Shown piece after piece: positions 57,046-64,000 of a stretch of DNA of 64,000 bases. The notes under the pieces were generated by a model. The model made no database searches. It was not told the DNA's origin and saw nothing but the letters and a program-made list of their open reading frames with translations. The position numbers were made by a program, and so were the translations under genes. This stretch comes from Meconema thalassinum (taxonomy: Eukaryota > Arthropoda > Insecta > Orthoptera > Tettigoniidae): NCBI GenBank assembly GCA_946902985.2, contig OX336391.1, forward strand, positions 143,843,074 through 143,907,073, read 5' to 3'. Every line of letters begins with the position of its first letter. Position 1 is the first letter of the stretch.

Positions 57046-58040
57046 TTTTTATATGTGTAGGCCTTAGAGTTATGTTCTATTACATGAAGATTAATGTGTA
57101 GGTGTATTAATCAATCTTCAATCGCATGATTAGGACACCAGATTTTAAAATTTCGCACAGCCACCATCTTGTGGTTCTGAAAACAATTGAAATAAACTAG
57201 ATGCCAGTGGATTAAAATTTGTATAAGCATATACCGTACCAAGTTTCACTGTGCTCGGATGATTAAATCGCGAGAAACGTCCATTTAAATATTCAAATTT
57301 CGCGTCACCGCCAGGTTGGATTTGTGCTCCCCAGGTTATTGAAAGTTCCAAAGGTGAACTTATATTTATAGACTCAATCAACATGCAAAAATTTCAGTTT
57401 GACTGCTGTCATAGGTTTTGTGAACCGTCTAAATATTTCGGATACTCGCCATGTCGGATTGTATTATACGTAGGCCATAGAGTTATGTATTATTAGATGA
57501 CTATTATTGCGTAGGTTCATTATTCAAACGTTGACTTCTATCGCATAATTGGGACACAAGAAATAAAAAAATAATTTTAAAATTTTGCACAGCCGCCATA
57601 TTGAGTTTATGTACACAATTTAACTAAATTAGATGTCAGTGCATTACAATGTATATAAACAATTGCTGTACCAAGTTTCACTGCGTTAAGATGGTTAAAT
57701 CGCCAGTAAAGTCTATTTAAATGTTCAAATTCGCTTGGCCGCCATGTTCGTTTTGTAGTGAACAGGTTTTTGAAAGTCACTTAAGTGAACTTCTAGCAGT
57801 GCCTTTTATCACCGTGCAACATTTCAGGGTGATATCGGTAACAGTTTCAGAGATATAGAATGACAGTCAGATATTTCGCACAGCCACAATGTTGGATTGG
57901 TGAAACATAATCAACTTTGAAAGGCACGATCGGAGTCGGCCAAAATAGTACTATGACCTTACCGAATTTCATTGAAATCGCTCCAGCCGCTTAGATTTTA
58001 TTAGGTGCGCGAGGGGGGGTTGACACCAAAGCCCTTGTAG
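57046..58040 (-). mobile_element. Helentron-like H2 fragment
   Basis: Minus-strand relative of 20246-21110: phrases 'ccatattgag', 'ccaagtttcactg', 'ggtgatatcggtaacagttt' and 'tttcattgaaatcgctccag' recur in order. The hairpin end is missing on the left, so it is truncated. No ORF. Confidence 0.6.
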
Positions 58041-58899
58041 GTAGTGCCTGTAGTATATTCTATCCTGTTGCACCCTTGTACTTTTGCTTCCAACACGAGG
58101 AAGACACGAAAACATGGATCGCGTAACATTTCTGAAATGTTACAGATGCATCTTAGATCTATGTCGGTGATTCCTAAAGTTTGCAGTGAATCTCCTTCTT
58201 AATTATGTTGTTTGAACGTGAGCTAGGTTATCAGACACTCCGCAGTGTGTGCAGCATACGGTCTCACACATGAGCAACCTTTGCCTCCACCTATTTTGTG
58301 CTTGGATACTCCCTTTCATGTGTTCTTCTGGATAAGTTGTTTTCCATAAAATATGGTGATTAGACACTTTCGCAATCAACCAGCAAGTTCATTTTGTTTT
58401 TTCCATACATCCGCTTAATCCTTAAGTCTCAAGTATTCCTTTGGTTCCTAACTAGTAAATCACCGTCTCCACCATTTTCATCATCATCACCATAATGGCA
58501 ACCTCATTCGTTGTACAAACACAAATTACGCACCACGTCACCATGCTTTCTAGCAATTCTTGCACTCTCTGTATATATGTGGCACAGTCTCCCTACATGA
58601 TGATTACTATACTTTGGATGTTCATTCACTGAAAATTGCGAAATCAACTTCGAGGTCTTCCTATGCCCAGAACATAGAATGCAATGAAAATCATATGGTC
58701 TTAAATACGATGTGTGGATTACATATAAGTATGCAAGTGGATTAACTCACGATGGCTACTTGTAGCATTGGCCTTTGAGAATATTTTACGGAAGCTATTC
58801 TAACAACTCCTCTACGAGGTGATTTTCTCTCAGAGTAGCCATATGAATGTTCGAATTGCAGAATAAGAATGTAGAAAAAAAAGGAAACACGTTCCCACT
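58041..58899. other. Unclassified spacer
   Basis: No gene or repeat recognised. Confidence 0.4.
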
Positions 58900-59063
58900 G
58901 ACCTGGTGCAAGTCCTCGAAATGAACACCCCCTTGATGACTTACGTATCATCGACACAATTTCAGTACCTCAAACCGAAATTAAATTTCTTGGCAGGGCA
59001 GGGAATCAAACCCGGACCACCGGGGCGACAGCCAAGAATGTTAGCCGCTACACCACAAGATGA
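58900..59063 (-). mobile_element. tRNA-derived SINE
   Basis: On the minus strand: TGGTGTAGCGGCTAACA (A box) near 59056-59040 and GGGTTTGATTCCC (B box) near 59015-59003, then a body with 'aatttcggtttgaggtactg'. The tRNA-like part has the look of a GC-rich acceptor tRNA with a CCCCGG anticodon-side stem. The 3' end lies near 58900. Confidence 0.7.
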
Positions 59064-59574
59064 TATCTTTCATTGTCAGCGCAATCTATTGCACGATGCC
59101 ATGTAATTTCTGCACGAACTATAATAGTATACATTCTTCGTACTTTTGGCATTACATAGCCCCTGGTAAGTTAAAGAGATGGTTCGCATACCATAACCCA
59201 AGAGCCGAATAGTTCCAATAACCAACAAACAACCGAAAGAAATACCGACCAGCTGGTAGAAAGACAGACAACATATTTTGTAATTTTCAGAGCAAAATAG
59301 TTTTACAATGAATAGCACTCTTGGTCTCCATACTGTAGAAATAATGAAAATTGTCCTAAAACTTCAAAAGTTAAAACGATTTCATGTCAACTTGCTTATT
59401 TTGCCGTATATCTTATGTGTAGGTAAATTCGATGAGTTATTGTTTCAGGCGATGTTGAAAATACGAATAAAAGACATAAATTACCTCAGATGCGATGGAC
59501 TATTGTTCAGTTTAAAAACCTGATAAATTTACTAACGCACGTTTCTCGAATTCACATATCCCTGAACAGCATCA
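59064..59574. other. Unclassified spacer
   Basis: AT-rich. Short frames at 59076 and 59308 show no domain. Confidence 0.4.
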
Positions 59575-59582
59575 ATCTAATC

Positions 59583-60279
59583 CAGGGCCATCCAGACAGC
59601 GCTCCGGCCGCACTCTAAGCCAGTGCTCCGAGCGCATTGTTTGAAGGCAGTTTCAGAAGTGGTGGGAGGAGCTTGGCTGGCTGAGCACGCAGAAGTGTGC
59701 AGCCGAACCATCAGTCGCTAGTCTAGTCCAGTGCGCTTTGTTGACAGCGTGTAAGTAAATCAGTTTCGCAGTGGCCATGAGTGAACAGCATACAAAAAAA
59801 AAGGAGTGGTGCAACAGCAGTCTTTAAAGCAGAATGGGAAATTTCATTTTTCTGTACAGCTTATAAAGGGCATGCCAATTGTTTAGTGTGCATCAGAGAT
59901 GTAATGTGTTAAAAAGAACACAATTTGTTGTTGAATTTTCCTCTCTAATATGTTCACATTTCAGTTTGGAATAAATCACAATACTCTTTACTTAACACTT
60001 GTGTTCGTTTCCTTCACATTCCATACATCGGCGTACCATTCGATTTGTGTATGCGGTATATTTGTCATGGCAAAACAGACCTATTAATATGTCAACAATT
60101 CCACAAGAGCCATCGGCCGCACGACTGTACGTACGTTTCTAGTCAGCGTGGTCCGAACATCGTCTGTCTCCTCGCTGCCAGAGTGTAGTGGTGGTAGGGG
60201 AAGGAGCGCTAGTCTGACTACCCAGTGCTCCCCGAGCGCGACCGCGCTCCCGGAGCGCTATGATGACTGGATGGCCCTG
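59583..60279 (+). mobile_element. Internally deleted hAT transposon with perfect 8-bp TSD
   Basis: Ends CAGGGCCATCCAG...AGCGCTCCGG and the reverse complement, flanked by ATCTAATC on both sides (59575-59582 and 60280-60287). Inside, ATG at 59777 begins MSEQHTKKK. After the A9 run, another frame reads FKAEWEISFF, then CLVC, like the N-terminal zinc-finger region of some hAT transposases. The rest of the transposase is absent. Non-autonomous and young-looking. Confidence 0.9.
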
Positions 60280-60287
60280 ATCTAATC

Positions 60288-60709
60288 AGTTGGTGAATTC
60301 AGAATCTTGTTATTGAAATAGACTATAGCTTTATAGTCCTAATGTAGATTTTTGTTCTACCCGTAATTATTTCGGTTGCTATGAGGTAGGGGATGTGGTG
60401 AGACAGTTTCCTTGTGGGAATGATATTACGGATAGATGCCCTTCATGACGTCAATCTCATGAGGGGATTTCATGACAAATGAAATTAATGAGGTAAGGCA
60501 TGAAATGGCTGTGTGTGGTGTTTCAAGTTCGGTGTAGACTGACCATGCACGTTAGCGTGTGTAGCTACCTCGGCTGGTTTGTGACATTATGTCAACAAAT
60601 TAAAAAAACATATTTTAACTCTCCAGATTCCATACCGGCCCCTGTTACTGTCACATGCATGATTACCAATATGCTTGATTCCTTTTTTAAGATTATTATA
60701 TCTCGCTGC
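60288..60709. other. Unclassified spacer
   Basis: Nothing recognised apart from short chance frames. Confidence 0.4.
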
Positions 60710-60775
60710 ACCTGCTGTATCACCAAAAAGCAGGGGCAAATGACCTCGTAGTTCTGCCCCTTAAAACAACAATAA
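60710..60775 (+). repeat. Retroposon 3' end, same family type as 21679-22381
   Basis: Reads 'gcaggggcaaatgacctcg', then 'ctgccccttaaaacaacaat', matching the tail of the 15-bp-TSD retroposon in sense orientation. Confidence 0.6.
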
Positions 60776-61224
60776 CTAAGCCAAAAGGTATGGAACTTCC
60801 TGTATCCTTGTTGCAGATCTGGTTCATGTACGTGAAAATATCATGTATTATACGTCTTCGGTATGTTTCTTTAATGTGTGACTTTCCGATTATGATATTT
60901 TTGTGCTCCCCATGCCCAAAGGCGTTATGAGCACGCCAGACCACACGCATATGACAAAATGTTGGGTCTAGTGCGCCTCGAGTCCAGGCTCTGCGCTCAG
61001 TACCAAACGATTGCAGCACCCCGTCAAATGGGCAGTGTTTGTGCACTGTAGTGCTAGTGTGATGTTGTGCTGCACAGCTCAGAAATGGGCAGGATAGGGC
61101 TGCGCTTCACCGGCACGAGTACTAAATTTCTCGCTAGCACTGCTTCACCTTGCTCATTGCACGGCCCTCGTGCACACACACGGACGCACAAACACACGGA
61201 CAAAAGGTGATCTCATAAGCCTAT
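60776..61224. other. Unclassified, with an H2 5' end fragment
   Basis: 61170-61224 carries CACACGGACAAAAGGTGATC, then 'tcataagcctatg', the inverted 5' end of the H2 family, abutting the next H1 element. The 108-residue minus frame at 60720 has no clear domain. Confidence 0.45.
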
Positions 61225-63310
61225 GTTTAGCCTAATTTCGATTTTTGCAAAAAATGAAACTAGACTTATGAGATCTACACAGGGCCAAAAATTGTGTGTC
61301 TGTCTGTTTGTGTGTCTGTGTGTGTGAGAGTGTGTGTGTGAGTGTGTGTACTCTGAATGTCTGTCCCCCCTATCAATTCGAACACGGTGAAACCGAATTG
61401 AACGAAATTTGGTACAGAGGTAGAAATAGCAAAGGGCACCTCAGTGTCATGTTTTATATCGCCGCCATCTTGACGGAAACGTAATGGCGGCCACCCAAAT
61501 GTTCAAAGCTTAAATCAAATTACGACTAACCTAATCATCCGATCTCTACCAAATTTTGCAACAACATATACGGATATGGCGACCGTCTTTTGACTAAACT
61601 ACAAGGTCATCAGCCCAATAGTTTGCAGATGGCGGCCATGTATGTGTGCAAATCGATTCCCCCAATCAATTCGAACACGGTGAAACCGATTTGAACGAAA
61701 TTTGGTACAGAGGTAGCACTAGCAAAGAACACCTCAGTGTCATGTTTTATATCGCCACCATTTTGACGAAAACGTAATGGCGGCCACCCAAATGTTAAAA
61801 GCTTAAATCAAATTACGACCAACATAATCATCTGACCTCTACCAAATTCTGCAACATTATACCTTTCTGTATGAAGAATCTTTTGACAAAACTACAACGT
61901 CATCAGCCCAATACTTAGCGGATGGCGGCCATGTATGTGTAAAAATAGATTCCCCCTATCTATTCAAACACGGGTAAACAGAATTGAACGAAATTTGGTA
62001 CAGAGTTAGCACTAGTAAAGGGCTCCTCGGTGTCATGTTTTATATTGCCGTCATTATGACGAAAGCGTAATGGCGGCCACCCAAATGTTAAAAGCTCAAA
62101 TCCAATTACGACCAACCTAATAATCTGATCTCTACCAAATTTTGCAGAAACATACCTTTGACCAAACTACCGCAATAGTTTGTAGATGGCGGCCATGTAT
62201 GTGTGCAAATCGAATCCCCCTATCAATTGAAACACGGTGAAACAGAATTGAACGAAATTTGGTAGAGCGGTTGCACTAGCAAAGAGCACCTCAGTGTCAT
62301 GCTTTATATCACCGCCATCTTGACGGAAACGTAATGGTGGACACCCAAATGTTCAAAGCTTCAATCAAATTACGACTAACCTAATCATCCGATCTCTACC
62401 AAATTTTGCAACAACATATATTTATATGGCGAGCATCGTTTTACTAAAGTAAAAGGTCATCATCCCAATAGTTTGCAGATGGTGGCCTTGTATGTGTGCA
62501 AATCGATTCGCCCTATCTTTTCAAACACGGTGAAACAGAATTGAACGAAATTTGGTACAGAGGTAGCACTAGCAAAGGGCACCTCAGTGCCATGTTTTAT
62601 ATTGCCGCCTTATTGACGGAAACATAATGGTGGCCACCCAAATGTAAGAAGCTCAAATCAAATTACGACCAACCTCTACCAAAATTTGCAACAACATACC
62701 TTTATGTGAGAAGCGTTCTTTGTCCAAGCTACAAAGTCATCAGTCCAATAGTTTGCATATGGCGGCCATGCCTGTGTGCAAATCGATTCCCCCTATCAAT
62801 TCAAACAAGGTAAAACCGAATTGAACGAAATTTGGTACAGAGGTAGCACTAGCAAAGTGCACCTCAGAGTCATGTTTTATATCACCGCCATCTTGACGGA
62901 AACGGAATGGCGGCCACCCAAATGCTAAAAGCTTAAATCAAATTACGACTAACCTAATAATTTGATCTCTACCAAATTTTGCAACAACATACCGTTTTGT
63001 GGGAAGCACCTTTTGACTGAACTACAAGGTCATCAGGCCAATAGTTTGCATATGGTGGCCATGTATGTGTGCAAATCGAACCCCATATCACTTCTAACAC
63101 GGTGAAACCGAATTGAATGATTTTTTTTACAGAGGTAGCACTAGCAAAGGGCACCTCATATTCGTGTTTAATATCCGTATAGCACGTTGTATTTCAACAA
63201 GCTACTACAACCAACATTCAATTATACTCCTTGAAAAGTACCAAGAGTTATAACAATACCCATAATTTAATAGAAGGTAGGCTATATGTTTTTTACTGAA
63301 CATCTTATTT
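61225..63310 (+). mobile_element. Helentron-like element, H1 family, copy c
   Basis: 5' end TTTAGCCTAATTTCGATTTT, 'gacttatgagatct' and a GT-rich tract (61295-61350). About six to seven ~285-bp units follow (61380-63170) in the opposite orientation to the array at 24150-28345. 3' end 63280-63310: GTAGGCTATATGTTttttactGAACATCTTATT. Units share 'atcgccgccatcttgacgg' and 'attggtacagaggtagc'-like blocks. No ORF. Confidence 0.7.
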
Positions 63311-64000
63311 TATAAATGGAAATAGGCTAAATACGAGATTTTAAAATTCCGCACAGCAGCCATCTTGTGGTTATGAAAACAATTCAGTTTGGTTGCTGTC
63401 TTAGATAAGTTGACTATGAGAATCGTCTAAATATTTCGGATGGTCGTCATGTTGGATTTTTATATACTTTGTAGAACATAGAGCTATGTACTATTAGATG
63501 ACGATTATTGCGTACGGTAGGTTCATTGTCCAAACGTTGGCTACGATCGCATGATTAGAACAAAAGAAAGATAAAACGTAATTTTTAAATTTCACACAGG
63601 CACCATCTTGATGTTATGTAAACAATTGAGCTGAATAAGATGTCAGTGCATAACAAGGTGTATAACATTTGCTATACCATTTGACGGCACTCGGATGGTT
63701 TAACCGCGAAAAAAACTATTTTAATGTATCAACTTCGCTTGGCCTCCATGTTCGTTTTTTAACAGGAATTTTGAGAGTCCCATCTAGTAGTTCATTTTAT
63801 CACCGTACAAAATGTCAGGGTGATATCTGTAATAGTTTCGGAGATATGGAATGCCAGTGAAATATTTCGCACAGTCACCATGTTGGATTGGTGAGCTGTA
63901 ACAAAATTTGAAGATCACTGTCGGGGTCGGACAAAATATTACTATGACCTTACCGAGTTTCATTGAAATCGCTCCAGCCGTTTATATTTTATTCGGGGGG
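63311..64000 (-). mobile_element. Helentron-like H2 fragment running off the window
   Basis: Minus-strand H2 sequence with the same order of phrases as 57046-58040 ('gccatcttgtggttatgaaa', 'ttggcctccatgttcg', 'tttcattgaaatcgctccag'). Its 5' end lies beyond position 64000. Confidence 0.6.

Overview
This looks like nuclear DNA from an arthropod, most likely an insect. It is AT-rich, holds no host gene that I can recognise, and is packed with eukaryotic transposable elements and satellites. The lineages fit an insect: an errantivirus-type LTR element with an envelope-like ORF, a Tc1-like element, hAT-like elements, tRNA-derived SINEs, several non-LTR retrotransposon fragments and Helentron-like elements. 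I cannot fix the species from sequence alone. I see no rRNA, no convincing functional tRNA, no CRISPR array and no prokaryotic gene.

Layout. 1-1400: a duplicated ~647-bp repeat. 1820-10860: a ~75-bp minisatellite split by two datable insertions, a minus-strand endogenous retrovirus (2080-9533, TSD TATG) and a 5'-truncated LINE (9833-10655, 9-bp TSD). 11230-12850: a broken LINE interrupted by a foldback element and a retroposon. 12940-13800: a hairpin MITE and a 113-bp GC-richer tandem repeat. 14027-17360: degenerate repeat elements with a nested LINE end. 17361-21110: Helentron-like copies, SINEs and a tRNA-like Pol III unit. 21664-22396: a retroposon with a 15-bp TSD. 22530-28660: a three-level nest, in which a SINE is split by a TIR element and that element is split by a Helentron-like element carrying about fifteen 293-bp satellite units. 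28864-30230: a decayed Tc1-like transposon. 31024-33060: LINE and SINE ends. 33080-35380: MITE copies with a Helentron-like insertion at a TT site. 35637-36084: a MITE with 122-bp inverted ends. 37921-38690: a 115-bp palindrome-bearing satellite. 38832-44276: three more Helentron-like copies around a LINE ORF1 fragment. 45408-52093: a 6.7-kb foldback element with ~1.8-kb inverted arms, an 8-bp TSD and a decayed XPG/FEN1-like nuclease gene in its core. 52148-56250: two LINEs. 57045-58040 and 61225-64000: more Helentron-like DNA. 59583-60279: an internally deleted hAT element with a perfect 8-bp TSD.

The window is best read as a layered insertion record. Several nests give relative ages, and many copies can be checked by comparing empty and filled sites inside the window. 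The two most interesting objects are the Helentron-like superset, in which one terminal signature is shared by elements with unrelated satellite cores, and the foldback element carrying the nuclease-like cargo. Most genes are dead. The retrovirus has lost nearly all of its protease and reverse transcriptase but keeps long gag, integrase-core and env frames.
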